From: Terriglobus sp. TAA 43
GTDB taxonomy: Bacteria; Acidobacteriota; Terriglobia; Terriglobales; Acidobacteriaceae
Assembly (NCBI RefSeq): GCF_000800015.1
Contig: NZ_JUGR01000001.1
Coordinates: forward strand, 1,054,001-1,118,000
Direction: 5' to 3'
Length of the DNA stretch: 64,000 bases
Positions 53,362 to 63,837 of the stretch are shown piece after piece (position 1 is the stretch's first letter; every line of letters begins with the position of its first letter). The position numbers were made by a program, and so were the translations under genes. Under the pieces are notes generated by a model. It was given only the letters and a program-made list of their open reading frames with translations. It made no database searches and was not told the origin of the DNA.

Positions 53362-54834
53362 ATGCGTGTACCAGGCCGAGCCCTCTGTCGACTCCTCTCC
53401 GTGGTTTTGTTCGTCGCCACCGCCTTCACCCTGCCTTCCATGGCCCAGACTGTGCCAGCCCCGGAACACGGCGTCTCCGCCGCGGCTCCTGCGGCCGACG
53501 CTCGCATCGCTGCACTGGAAAAGCAGAACGCTGACCTGGCCACGTCGGTCGCTGCAGCGCAATCCGCTGGCGACAACGGATGGATGCTTGTCAGTGCCGC
53601 TCTGGTACTCATGATGAGCGCTCCCGGTCTCGCGCTGTTCTACGGCGGTCTGGTCCGCCGCAAGAACATCCTTGGCACCATGATGCAGACCTTCGCCATG
53701 ATGGGCGTCATCACCGTGCTGTGGGCTGTCTGCGGCTACTCGCTGGCCTTCGGTGAGAACACAGGCGTCCTTGGCAGCTTCATCGGCTCCTTTCATAACG
53801 CCTTCCTGCATGGCGTTGGGCTCATCCCAGACGGCACGTATGTGACGACGATCCCGCTGCAGACCTTCATGGTCTACCAGCTCATGTTCGCCATCATCAC
53901 TCCTGCTCTCATCACGGGATCGATTGCAGAGCGTGTCAAATTCTCTGGCATCCTCGCGTTTCTGGTGCTATGGGCCATCTTCGTCTACAGCCCCATGGCA
54001 CACATGGTCTGGGGCAAGGGCGGCCTGCTGAACGCAGCTCTTGGTGGTAAGTTCCCCTGCCTGGACTTCGCAGGTGGCACCGTCGTTCACGTCACCAGCG
54101 GCGTCTCCGCACTGGTGTTCTGCCTCTATCTCGGCAAGCGTCGCGGCTTCCCCAAGGAGCCCATGCCACCACACTCGCTGGTGCTTAGCTTCATCGGCGC
54201 TGCATTGCTCTGGGTAGGCTGGTTTGGTTTCAACGCCGGTTCCGCTCTGAACGCAAGCTCGCTGGCCACCTCTGCCTTTGTTGCAACGCACTTCGGTGCA
54301 GCCGCTGCAGCCTGCGGCTGGACCATCGCAGAATGGATCAAGCACGGCAAGCCTACCGCGCTCGGTGCGATCTCAGGAGCAGTGGCTGGCCTCGTCGGCA
54401 TCACACCAGCCGCTGGTTTCGTTACGCCCCTTTCCGCACTCTGGATCGGCCTGCTTACCGGCATCTTCTGCTTCCTGATGGTCTTCATCGTAAAGAACAA
54501 GTTCGGCTACGACGATTCGCTAGACGCCTTCGGCGTTCACGGGGCGGGCGGTACTTTCGGTGCCCTCCTCACGGGCATCTTCGCCAACTCCGCCATCAAT
54601 CCCATCCTGGGCAAGGGGCACGCCACGGGCCTTCTGGAAGGCAATGCGCATCAGCTGCTGAATCAGGCAGTCGGTGTTGGCCTCGCTTGGGTCATCTCCA
54701 TTGTGGGTACGTTGGTGCTGCTCGTCATCGTGGATAAGACCATCGGCCTGCGCGTCTCCGCCGAGGATGAAGCGACCGGTCTGGACCTCTCCCAACACGG
54801 CGAAGAGGGCTACCACGCGGAGCCAGCCTACTAA
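53362..54834 (+). CDS. amt: Ammonium transporter
   Basis: A 490-residue Amt/MEP/Rh channel. A cleavable signal (LLSVVLFVATAFTLPSMAQ) and an Ala-rich coiled linker precede about 11 transmembrane segments. Landmarks: ALFYGGLVRRKN, the first pore histidine in FAGGTVVHVTSG and the second in DAFGVHGAGGTFGALLTGIF. It imports ammonium when nitrogen is scarce. The cytoplasmic C-terminus (SAEDEATGLDLSQHGEEGYH) is the PII-interaction tail. glnK follows. Confidence 0.95.
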   Translation: MRVPGRALCRLLSVVLFVATAFTLPSMAQTVPAPEHGVSAAAPAADARIAALEKQNADLATSVAAAQSAGDNGWMLVSAALVLMMSAPGLALFYGGLVRRKNILGTMMQTFAMMGVITVLWAVCGYSLAFGENTGVLGSFIGSFHNAFLHGVGLIPDGTYVTTIPLQTFMVYQLMFAIITPALITGSIAERVKFSGILAFLVLWAIFVYSPMAHMVWGKGGLLNAALGGKFPCLDFAGGTVVHVTSGVSALVFCLYLGKRRGFPKEPMPPHSLVLSFIGAALLWVGWFGFNAGSALNASSLATSAFVATHFGAAAAACGWTIAEWIKHGKPTALGAISGAVAGLVGITPAAGFVTPLSALWIGLLTGIFCFLMVFIVKNKFGYDDSLDAFGVHGAGGTFGALLTGIFANSAINPILGKGHATGLLEGNAHQLLNQAVGVGLAWVISIVGTLVLLVIVDKTIGLRVSAEDEATGLDLSQHGEEGYHAEPAY

Positions 54835-54847
54835 GGGGAATCAGCAT

Positions 54848-54886
54848 GGGTGCTGTCGTTTCATGAAACAGGGGGCGACAGCACCC
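54848..54886 (+). promoter_or_regulatory. Hairpin between amt and glnK
   Basis: An 11-base stem GGGTGCTGTCG (54848-54858) with CGACAGCACCC (54876-54886), containing a smaller TTTC/GAAA pair. It may weaken transcription into glnK or protect the amt transcript end. Confidence 0.5.
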
Positions 54887-54906
54887 CATCCTTTCAAGCA
54901 CAATGA

Positions 54907-55287
<381 letters not shown>

Positions 55288-55302
55288 GCCTCAATACAAG
55301 AA

Positions 55303-55350
55303 ACAACGCAGCGGTCGCAGATATCATCTGCGACCGCTGCGTTGTCTTTT
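55303..55350 (+). terminator. Very long-stemmed terminator after glnK
   Basis: A 20-base perfect stem (55303-55322 with 55326-55345), three-base loop, followed by CTTTTCGG. It separates amt-glnK from glnD. Confidence 0.9.
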
Positions 55351-55427
55351 CGGTTTGTGCATTAGCCGCTCCCCTCCCACAGAAGTCTTATTTTGATGAC
55401 TAGCTCAGTCGCCCACTCGCTGCTATT

Positions 55428-58010
55428 GTGAAATTCATGACCAGCGCAGAGTCCGCACGCCTCGCCTATCAGGGACGCATGGCAGCGCTGAAGGCTGCCT
55501 TCGCCGACCGCGCCGAATCCGGCGTTGGATTGATACGCGCACGCGCCTCTGCCGCAGACGATTTGGTTAACGTTCTCTGGCACCAGCATGCGCAGGAACT
55601 CGGCACAGGCATTGCAGCCCTCGCGGTTGGTGGCTACGGACGCCAGGAGCTCTTCCCTGCCTCTGACCTTGATCTGTTGTTCGTCGTCGCCGACGCGGAC
55701 AAGGAAAAGTCTGCAAAGCCTGTTATTCGCCAGATCAATCAGGCGCTGTGGGACACCGGCATCCGCGTCTCTGCCACGACGCGTGTGCTCGCAGAATGCG
55801 ATAACTATGACCCGGAAAACGCAGAGTTCACACTCTCTCTGCTCGACGCACGCTCGATCGCTGGCGACACAGCGCTCACGGCTAAGCTGCTGGACGACTG
55901 CATTCCAAAGCTGCTCGAACGCGAGCGCCGCAACCTGTCACAGCGGCTCCTCGAACTCACACAGGAGCGCCACGCGCGCTACGGCAACACTCTCTTCCAT
56001 CTGGAGCCCAACATCAAGGAATGCCCCGGCGGACTGCGCGATGCGAACGTCTGTGGTTGGTTAGCCAAACTAACCAACGCGCAGCCGACATCCTCGCTTG
56101 AGTTCCGCGAAGCCTTCGCCTTCCTCTCTTCCATCCGCTGCTTCCTTCACATTCGCTCCAACCGCGACAGCAACGCGCTCGACTGGAAAACACAGGATGC
56201 AGCGGCAGCTGAAGGCATCGGCGTGCCCAACGGCCCTCCGCGCGATGCTGCCCACTGGATGCAGCTTTACTTCCGTCACGCGCGCGTCATTGCAAGGCAG
56301 TTGGAACAACAAGCCGACGCAATGCCCCGCGCCCGCTCCATCCTGAAGCAGACCCGCGACTTTCTCACCCGTCGCCCTGTTACAGACAACCTTGGCATGC
56401 GCGTAGAACGTGGCCGGATCGTGCTGGACGCAGCGACTCCCGACTATGATCCGGCAGCCGATTCCGATGTAATGATGCGTGCCTTCCAATCCGTTGCGGA
56501 AACGGGCACGCGCCTTAGCAGCACCGCCGAGCAACGCCTGGAAGAAGCCTTGCCGCTTCTCTCCTCACAACTCGACGAGGGCGCCGCACTCTGGCTCAAA
56601 CTCCGCCTCATCTTCCTCGGCGAACACGCTGGCCTTGCGCTACGTTCCATGCACGCGCTCGGCATCCTTGAGCTGCTCATCCCTGAGTTCCACGGCATTG
56701 ACGCGCTCGTTATTCGGGACGCCTACCATCGCTACACCGTCGACGAACACACCTTCGTCCTTATCGACACACTGCACGGCCTGCCCGCGCCGGAGCAGTC
56801 GCCCATGGCGGAATGGAAGAAGCGCTTCGCAGTCATCCTGCACGATCTGCAACATCCAGACTTGCTCTATCTCGCGTCACTGCTGCATGACACCGGCAAA
56901 GGCCGCTCCACCGGTGAGCATGCCACCGAAAGCATGCGTCTTGCGCAAAGTGTTGTCAGTCGCCTTGAGATGGACGAGTTTGAATCCGGGCTTGTCCTCG
57001 GCCTCATTCAGAATCATCTCGATATGTCGTCTGCCCTGCGCCGTGACATCTTCGACGCAGAAACCATCCGCACGTTCGCAGAAAAAGTACAGACACCCGA
57101 AGAGCTGCGCATGATCACGCTCTTCACCTATGCAGATATTCAGGCTGTTCACCCGGACGCACTCACACCCTGGAAGGCCGAAAACTTGTGGCGGCTTTAC
57201 ATCGCCACATCCAACTTCCTTGATCGCAACATCGACGACGAGCGATTCGATTCGCGCGTCTCCAGCGAACTTGTCCGTCGCATTACGCAGTTGCTTCCCG
57301 GTGAGAGCCGTGAGGTTCTCCAGTTTGTGGAAGGCTTCCCGCAGCGCTATCTGCGCACGCGCAGCCCGGAACAAATTCGCACGCACTACACCATGAGCAA
57401 GCGCCTCACAGACGACGCCGTGCAGGTCGACTTCCACTGGACGTCTGCGCACAGCGACATCACGCTCGTCACACCAGATCGCCAATTACTCTTTGCACGC
57501 ATCGCTGGCGTTCTAGCCGCATGGGGTATGAACATCATTACGGCAGACGCGTTCTCAAACGCGCACGGAATCGTCGTGGACAGCTTCCGCTTCACCGATA
57601 GCTTCCGCACACTTGAGATGAACCCTGGCGAACGCGATCACCTTATCCGCGATCTGCACGATGCCATTGCCGATCCCGCAGTTGCCGAAAAGATGATTGC
57701 GAACCGCAAGCGTTCGCGTCGCCGCACACCGCTCGTGGAGGTAGCGACCTCTGTCGAGTTCGACACGGAATCCTCAACACACTCAACGATCCTGCAAGTC
57801 GTCGCACAGGATCTTGCCGGACTGCTCTATGCCATCAGCACCACGCTGGGTGAAGCACGGTGCAGCATCGAAGTAGCCGTCATCGACACCGAAGGCGACA
57901 CCGCGATCGACGTCTTCTACCTCACGCAGGACGACGCTCCTTTAGAACTTGATGACCTGCCGGCACTGAAACAGAAGCTGCTCGCAGCCATCGAATCTAA
58001 CGCCGCCTAA
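55428..58010 (+). CDS. glnD: [Protein-PII] uridylyltransferase
   Basis: An 860-residue GlnD, which adds UMP to PII at low nitrogen and removes it at high glutamine. Domains in order: nucleotidyltransferase (GGYGRQELFPASDLDLL near 65-85), GlnE-like linker, HD hydrolase domain (SLLHDTGKGRS around 485), and two C-terminal ACT domains (about 685-765 and 790-858) that sense glutamine. It is read here from a GTG at 55428; an ATG at 55437 is the alternative, neither with a clear ribosome site. Its neighbour glnK is its substrate. Confidence 0.95.
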   Translation: MKFMTSAESARLAYQGRMAALKAAFADRAESGVGLIRARASAADDLVNVLWHQHAQELGTGIAALAVGGYGRQELFPASDLDLLFVVADADKEKSAKPVIRQINQALWDTGIRVSATTRVLAECDNYDPENAEFTLSLLDARSIAGDTALTAKLLDDCIPKLLERERRNLSQRLLELTQERHARYGNTLFHLEPNIKECPGGLRDANVCGWLAKLTNAQPTSSLEFREAFAFLSSIRCFLHIRSNRDSNALDWKTQDAAAAEGIGVPNGPPRDAAHWMQLYFRHARVIARQLEQQADAMPRARSILKQTRDFLTRRPVTDNLGMRVERGRIVLDAATPDYDPAADSDVMMRAFQSVAETGTRLSSTAEQRLEEALPLLSSQLDEGAALWLKLRLIFLGEHAGLALRSMHALGILELLIPEFHGIDALVIRDAYHRYTVDEHTFVLIDTLHGLPAPEQSPMAEWKKRFAVILHDLQHPDLLYLASLLHDTGKGRSTGEHATESMRLAQSVVSRLEMDEFESGLVLGLIQNHLDMSSALRRDIFDAETIRTFAEKVQTPEELRMITLFTYADIQAVHPDALTPWKAENLWRLYIATSNFLDRNIDDERFDSRVSSELVRRITQLLPGESREVLQFVEGFPQRYLRTRSPEQIRTHYTMSKRLTDDAVQVDFHWTSAHSDITLVTPDRQLLFARIAGVLAAWGMNIITADAFSNAHGIVVDSFRFTDSFRTLEMNPGERDHLIRDLHDAIADPAVAEKMIANRKRSRRRTPLVEVATSVEFDTESSTHSTILQVVAQDLAGLLYAISTTLGEARCSIEVAVIDTEGDTAIDVFYLTQDDAPLELDDLPALKQKLLAAIESNAA

Positions 58011-58161
58011 CATCCTCAAAAAATGCGTTTCGGCGCGCGCAACGCAAGCGGTGCTCACAGGTTTCTTCCCCGAATCAAGCTGTCTGAAGCTCAGCTTCTC
58101 TGACAGAACGCTCGCACTCCTGCGATACTGTCGCACATCCGTTGATACAGGAGACGAACAG

Positions 58162-59517
58162 ATGTCAGAGTCTTTGCCCCCCATCGATAGCTCGCGCCGC
58201 GACTTCCTCCGGCTCGGCACCGCCACCACGGTGGGTCTTGCCCTTGCTGCACAGATGCACGCTGCGCCCGTCACCAATGCGCAAACAATGATCAACGTCC
58301 CGTTTGCAAAGAGCAACGCGCGCATCGCCATTGTTGGCCTTGGAGGCCGCGGCACATCGCTGCTGAAAAACCTCGTCGCCACGGATGCACAGATCGTTGC
58401 GCTTTGCGACATCGTGGAAAGCAAGGTTCGTGCCGCGCAGCAGATTGCCAGCAAGGCAGGCAAAGGCACGCCAGAAATCTTCTACGGCAATGACCACAGC
58501 TACGAAAAACTGATGAAGCGCACGGACATCGACCTGGTCATCGTTTCCACTTCATGGGTCTGGCACGCGCCCATCAGCATCGCCGCCATGGAAAGCGGCA
58601 AGCACGCTGCCATGGAAGTTCCCGGTGTCACCACCATCGAAGACTGCTGGAAGGTCATCGACACCTCCGAGCGCACGCGGCGCCACTGCATGATCCTTGA
58701 GAACTGCTGTTACGGCTATAACGAAACGCTCATCCTGCGCATGGCGCACGCGGGCGCGCTCGGTGAGTTGCTCTACGGTGAAGGCGCGTATCTGCATGAC
58801 CTCCGCGAAATTCTCTTCGCCAACGAGGGTGAAGGCCTGTGGCGTCGCGAAGACCACACAAAGCGTGACGGCAACCTGTACCCCACGCATGGTCTCGGAC
58901 CCATCGCCAACTGCATGCAGGTGCAGCGCGGCGACCGCTTCCACCACTTGGTCAGCATGAGCACCATGCAACGTGGCCTCGAACTTTATCGCAAAGAACA
59001 CATCCCCTCGAACGATCCCAAGTGGAAAGAGAAGTATGTCTGCGGCGACATGAACGTCTCCATGGTCAAGACGGAAAAGGGACGCACCATCACCGTGAAG
59101 CACGATGTGGTGAACCCGCGCCCGTACAGCCGCGTGAACATGCTCACAGGAACCAAGGGTCTGTTCGAAGACTATCCACCACGCATCTACGTGGAAGGCC
59201 AAAAAGGTGGCGAAGCCTACGGCACACTCGACGCATGGAAGCAGTACGAACATCCGCTCTGGAGCAAAGAAGGCGACGCCGCCCGCAAATCCGGTGGCCA
59301 CGGTGGTATGGACTACATCATGCTCTACCGCCTGGTGCAATGTCTGAAGCAGGGCCTCGCACCAGACATGGATGTTTACGATTGCGCGGCGTGGGGCTGC
59401 ATCTATCCGCTCAGCGTGCAGTCTGTCGCACGCGGCAGCGCGCCGGTCGACGTGCCTGACTTCACGCGAGGCAAGTGGCAGGTACGTACCGCCTCACAAA
59501 TCGCCACATCCGCGTAA
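58162..59517 (+). CDS. Tat-exported Gfo/Idh/MocA protein, GH109 type
   Basis: A 451-residue NAD-dependent glycoside hydrolase-like protein. The twin-arginine signal SSRRDFLRLG is near residue 10. The nucleotide fold is IAIVGLGGRGTSLL. GH109-type motifs follow: MEVPGVTTIEDCW, ENCCYGYNE, GAYLHDLREI, YPTHGLGPI and GGHGGMDYIMLYR. Family 109 enzymes remove alpha-linked N-acetylgalactosamine by an oxidation-elimination mechanism with bound NAD. CAGGAG eight bases before the ATG at 58162 sets the start. Confidence 0.88.
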   Translation: MSESLPPIDSSRRDFLRLGTATTVGLALAAQMHAAPVTNAQTMINVPFAKSNARIAIVGLGGRGTSLLKNLVATDAQIVALCDIVESKVRAAQQIASKAGKGTPEIFYGNDHSYEKLMKRTDIDLVIVSTSWVWHAPISIAAMESGKHAAMEVPGVTTIEDCWKVIDTSERTRRHCMILENCCYGYNETLILRMAHAGALGELLYGEGAYLHDLREILFANEGEGLWRREDHTKRDGNLYPTHGLGPIANCMQVQRGDRFHHLVSMSTMQRGLELYRKEHIPSNDPKWKEKYVCGDMNVSMVKTEKGRTITVKHDVVNPRPYSRVNMLTGTKGLFEDYPPRIYVEGQKGGEAYGTLDAWKQYEHPLWSKEGDAARKSGGHGGMDYIMLYRLVQCLKQGLAPDMDVYDCAAWGCIYPLSVQSVARGSAPVDVPDFTRGKWQVRTASQIATSA

Positions 59518-59552
59518 CGTCAGCACGTTTCAACAAAATCAACTCCGCGCCG

Positions 59553-59574
59553 GTGACCCCAAAGTTGGGGTCAC
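59553..59574. terminator. Hairpin between convergent GH109 and acetamidase genes
   Basis: Nine-base stem GTGACCCCA (59553-59561) with TGGGGTCAC (59566-59574); its right arm overlaps the acetamidase stop codon. T-tracts are poor on both sides. Confidence 0.55.
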
Positions 59575-60587
59575 TTCGTAGCGGTAAAGATTTTCTTGGG
59601 ATACATGGCGTGCACGCCCACATTCCCGTCGACAAGTTGGGTGATATCCAGATCGACAGCAACGCTCGCAAGCATGTAAGCGTCTTCCGGCTTCATCCCT
59701 TTTGTCTCCACCAGGAAATCGATCATGTCACGCAGTGCGTGTTCCGTGGCTTCCTTCAGGTCCGGGCTGAATCCCATCGTGATGTAGTAATCGGGCGTTT
59801 CAGCGCGCGGCCATTTCAGCGTCTGTTTTTTGTGCACTACAAATCGGAAGGTGCCTGTCAGGTAGGTTTCCAACGCAGTGATGTCCACTTCGCCGTTTCC
59901 CTGCGCAGCGTGTCCATCTCCCGCCTCAAACAACGCGCCTTTAGCCGCAACAGGAATATACAGAGTGGTGCCAGCCACCAGCTCCTTGTTGTCCATATTG
60001 CCTGCATGCGCAAAAGGTGGGGCAGAGTCGATCTTCCCACCCGATGGTGCAACGCCCATGCTCCCAAAGAACGGATGAAGCGGAATATCGATGCCAGAAG
60101 CAAAGTGTCCAATCATTTTTTCGCGATCGAGCGGGATGATGCGGCTGCGGCTAAAGGGAAATTCCATGGGAAGAAAGCCGCGGTGCAGACTAAACCCGTT
60201 GCACGCGAAGTTTGTATCAAGGTTGATCTTCAGAATCTGGACTTCAAGCACATCTCCCGGTTCAGCCTCAGCAATCGCAACTGGCCCAGTGAGAATATGG
60301 CCTCCTGGGCCACGGTCCTTCACCTCTTTGTAAATGGCGTCCGTATACGGTGGAATATCCTCCGGCTTCACACCGCCGCGTTCCATGCGTTCCCGCGGCC
60401 CGCAGGTGGAGAGCGTCTGCATCGTGACCGTGTCTCCGCTGTGTACAGTGAGCGCCGGCTTCGCCATACCGGAGTAATAGCCCCACGCCACGGTGTCCGG
60501 CTTGGCCTCAAGCGTGTAGGACGACTGCGCCATTCCACAAGTAGCAACGCTGAACAGAACAGCGGTAGCAGCAAGAAAACGCTTCAT
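59571..60587 (-). CDS. Exported acetamidase/formamidase family protein
   Basis: A 338-residue protein with a signal peptide (FLAATAVLFSVATCGMAQ) and the FmdA/AmdA fold. Recognisable: VHSGDTVTMQTLS, GPGGHILTGPVAIAEAEPGDVLEV, and the C-terminal MGFSPDLKEATEHALRDMIDFL. The family hydrolyses short amides to the acid and ammonia. Export is unusual compared with the cytoplasmic enzymes first studied. Its neighbours act on acetylated amino sugars, so released acetamido compounds could be substrates, which is inference. Confidence 0.87.
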   Translation of the reverse strand: MKRFLAATAVLFSVATCGMAQSSYTLEAKPDTVAWGYYSGMAKPALTVHSGDTVTMQTLSTCGPRERMERGGVKPEDIPPYTDAIYKEVKDRGPGGHILTGPVAIAEAEPGDVLEVQILKINLDTNFACNGFSLHRGFLPMEFPFSRSRIIPLDREKMIGHFASGIDIPLHPFFGSMGVAPSGGKIDSAPPFAHAGNMDNKELVAGTTLYIPVAAKGALFEAGDGHAAQGNGEVDITALETYLTGTFRFVVHKKQTLKWPRAETPDYYITMGFSPDLKEATEHALRDMIDFLVETKGMKPEDAYMLASVAVDLDITQLVDGNVGVHAMYPKKIFTATK

Positions 60588-60791
60588 AGGAGATCTTCCT
60601 TCAAGGCGAGAGATGAACTGTTTGGGATGAGCTGCACCCAGTATCAGGGCAGTTCACCAGAAAGACCAGACGATGTATTCCGCCGCGATGCAGCGCGCAA
60701 GAAGGCCGTCACCAAGTACACTCAACCCGCAGCCGCAAACGGCAGCTCGAAGACGGGTAAACCGCCAGGTATTCAGCAGGAGAAGCAATTC

Positions 60792-62825
60792 ATGAAGTTC
60801 GTCGCCGCATCGTTACTTGCAATCACATGCCTCGCCACTCCTGCCCAATCCACCTTTATCAACACACTCATGCCGCAGCCGCAGCACATCACGGTGGCGA
60901 ATGGCCGTCTCCTACTCACAGACAGCTTCCGCATCGAGACTGGCGCCTCGCACAATCCCATCCTGCAACGAGCCACTGAACGTCTACTGCAGCGCCTGCA
61001 AGCCAAGACCGCACTCCAACTCACCTCAGGCGCAGGCACGCCAACGCTTCACATCACGGTGGATGACAGTACGGCAACACGCCCCGTCTTCGGCCAGGAC
61101 GAAAGCTACTCGCTGAAAGTGGAAGCCAACGGCATCCAGCTCCACGCCAAGACCATCTTCGGCGCCATGTACGGCATGGAGACACTCTTCCAACTCCTTC
61201 AAGGCAGCGGCAAAGACTTCTTCTTTCCCACTGCCACCATTGACGATGCGCCGCGCTTCCCGTGGCGTGGCCTCATGATCGATCCCGGCCGTCACTTCCT
61301 TTCCGTCGACACCGTTCTACGCACCATCGACGGCATGGCCGCGACCAAGCTCAACGTACTCCACTGGCACCTGACGGAAGATCAGGGCTTCCGCATTGAG
61401 AGCAAGCGATTCCCCAAGCTGCATCAACTCGGTTCTAACGGCCAGTACTACACGCAGGAACAGATCAAGCAAGTCATTGCCTACGCCACCGACCGTGGCA
61501 TCCGCGTACTGCCAGAGTTCGACATGCCCGGTCACACCACAACGTGGATGGTTGCTTATCCCGAATTGGGCAGCCGCAAGTCCGGCGCAACCTACACCAT
61601 CGCTGACAGCAATGGTGTGAAAGATCCTGTCTTTGACCCGACGAAGGAATCCACCTATAAGTTCCTCGACGCCTACTTCGCGGAGATGACTGCGCTCTTC
61701 CCTGACGAGTACATGCACATCGGCGGTGACGAGAACAACGGCAAGGACTGGGGCGCGAACGCCGACATCCAGGCCTACATGAAGGCGCACAACATCCCGT
61801 CGGCTGAAGCACTGCAAACCGCCTTCAATCACCGTCTGCAAACCATCGTGACGAAGTACCACAAGAAAATGGTCGGTTGGGACGAGATCCTGCAGCCTGA
61901 TCTGCCGCCCGATGTCATCATTCAGAACTGGCATGGCCCAGAGTTCCTGATCAATGCCGCCAAACAAGGGCATCAGGGATTCCTGTCGCAGCCGTTCTAT
62001 CTAGACCACATGCGTTCTGCGGAAGAGGTCTATTCCTACGACCCCATCCCTGCAGGCAGCAACCTCACTCCCGCGCAGGCAAAGCTCGTACTCGGTGGCG
62101 AAATCTGCATGTGGGGCGAGCAGGTGGACGACCTCGCCATTGACTCGCGAATCTGGCCGCGCGGTGCCGTTATTGCGGAACGCTTCTGGTCCCCTGCCAC
62201 CACACGCGACGTAGCCGACATGTACCGCCGCCTCGGCCCCATGCAGCTTCGTCTCGACGCTCTCGGCTTGCAAAACATAAGCGGCCCACAGCGCGGTCTC
62301 CGCCAACTCGCAGGACCGAATCCGGCGGAGCAACAGGCGCTCGCCACGTTTGACTCCGTACTGCAACCCGTCGACTTCCACGAGCGCTATGCAGAGCAGC
62401 ACACCGGCCCGTCGACGCCCTTCGGACGCCTCGTGGACTTCACTGTGCCTGACCCGCCAATGCGCTACGAATTCGGACGCATGGTCAGCAACTACCTTGA
62501 TCCCGGCACCAACAACCAGCGCGCAGCCGCTTATGCAGAGTTGAAATCGGTTTTACAACAATGGCAGTCCGCCGCCAACACGGTGGATGACATTGCGCAG
62601 CACAGCCCACTCGTGGCAGAGGAACAACAGCGTCGCCAGCAGTTCCATCAACTGGCCACGATGGGACTTGAGGCGTTGGAACGTCTGCAATCACGTCGAC
62701 TCAACGACACTGCGTGGATTGCAACGCAAAAGCAAATCCTTGCCGAGGCAGGCAAGCATACGGAGCTGGTCGACTTCGTCATTCTGAAACCGATGCAACA
62801 ACTCGTAGACGCCACCCAGCAGTAA
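60792..62825 (+). CDS. Beta-N-acetylhexosaminidase, GH20
   Basis: A 677-residue exported GH20 enzyme that removes terminal beta-GlcNAc or GalNAc. The signal peptide is MKFVAASLLAITCLATPAQ. A GH20b-like N-terminal domain (LMPQPQHITVANGRL) is followed by the barrel with FPWRGLMIDPGRHF, LHWHLTEDQGFR, the catalytic pair D313-E314 in HIGGDEN, and IIQNWHG. AGGAG ten bases before the ATG at 60792 sets the start; the frame stays open upstream only as antisense of the acetamidase gene. The C-terminal ~130 residues are helical. Confidence 0.93.
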   Translation: MKFVAASLLAITCLATPAQSTFINTLMPQPQHITVANGRLLLTDSFRIETGASHNPILQRATERLLQRLQAKTALQLTSGAGTPTLHITVDDSTATRPVFGQDESYSLKVEANGIQLHAKTIFGAMYGMETLFQLLQGSGKDFFFPTATIDDAPRFPWRGLMIDPGRHFLSVDTVLRTIDGMAATKLNVLHWHLTEDQGFRIESKRFPKLHQLGSNGQYYTQEQIKQVIAYATDRGIRVLPEFDMPGHTTTWMVAYPELGSRKSGATYTIADSNGVKDPVFDPTKESTYKFLDAYFAEMTALFPDEYMHIGGDENNGKDWGANADIQAYMKAHNIPSAEALQTAFNHRLQTIVTKYHKKMVGWDEILQPDLPPDVIIQNWHGPEFLINAAKQGHQGFLSQPFYLDHMRSAEEVYSYDPIPAGSNLTPAQAKLVLGGEICMWGEQVDDLAIDSRIWPRGAVIAERFWSPATTRDVADMYRRLGPMQLRLDALGLQNISGPQRGLRQLAGPNPAEQQALATFDSVLQPVDFHERYAEQHTGPSTPFGRLVDFTVPDPPMRYEFGRMVSNYLDPGTNNQRAAAYAELKSVLQQWQSAANTVDDIAQHSPLVAEEQQRRQQFHQLATMGLEALERLQSRRLNDTAWIATQKQILAEAGKHTELVDFVILKPMQQLVDATQQ

Positions 62826-62840
62826 AGCAGGATGCAGAAC

Positions 62841-63122
62841 CTACTGTGAGAGCAATGCGGAGATCATCTCCACCCGCTCCTGCGCAATCGAACCACGAAA
62901 CACAGGGCGACCGGCCCGCCGATACCAATACTCGGCGTTTGACTGGTCGCCTTCTTCGCGATGCAGCAGTGCATGCACCCACGCCGAGTTACGATCTTCG
63001 CCTTCCTGCGCTTCCTCATGCGCGGCATTCCAGTTGCCATGCGCGGCGTGCCAAAGCGCTCGCAGTGCATGTCCCTTCACATCGTCCAGCGATCCCGCCA
63101 CAAACTCATCCACATTCCGCAT
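62841..63122 (-). CDS. Small hypothetical protein
   Basis: A 93-residue protein rich in His, Trp and Ala in its centre (ALRALWHAAHGNWNAAHEEAQ, then WVHALLHREEGDQSNAEYWYRRAG), with a look of paired helices like a short TPR unit. The start at 63122 faces the ABC ATPase start 13 bases away. No good ribosome site is visible, and the N-terminal choice is weak. Family unknown to me. Confidence 0.6.
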   Translation of the reverse strand: MRNVDEFVAGSLDDVKGHALRALWHAAHGNWNAAHEEAQEGEDRNSAWVHALLHREEGDQSNAEYWYRRAGRPVFRGSIAQERVEMISALLSQ

Positions 63123-63135
63123 AGGATGAGAATAG

Positions 63136-63837
<702 letters not shown>

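Noticed and set aside
59475-60791. Open frame of 439 codons running in frame into the GH20 gene.
   Set aside because: It is antisense to the acetamidase gene; GH20 has its own signal peptide and ribosome site at 60792, and the upstream translation has no domain or normal composition.
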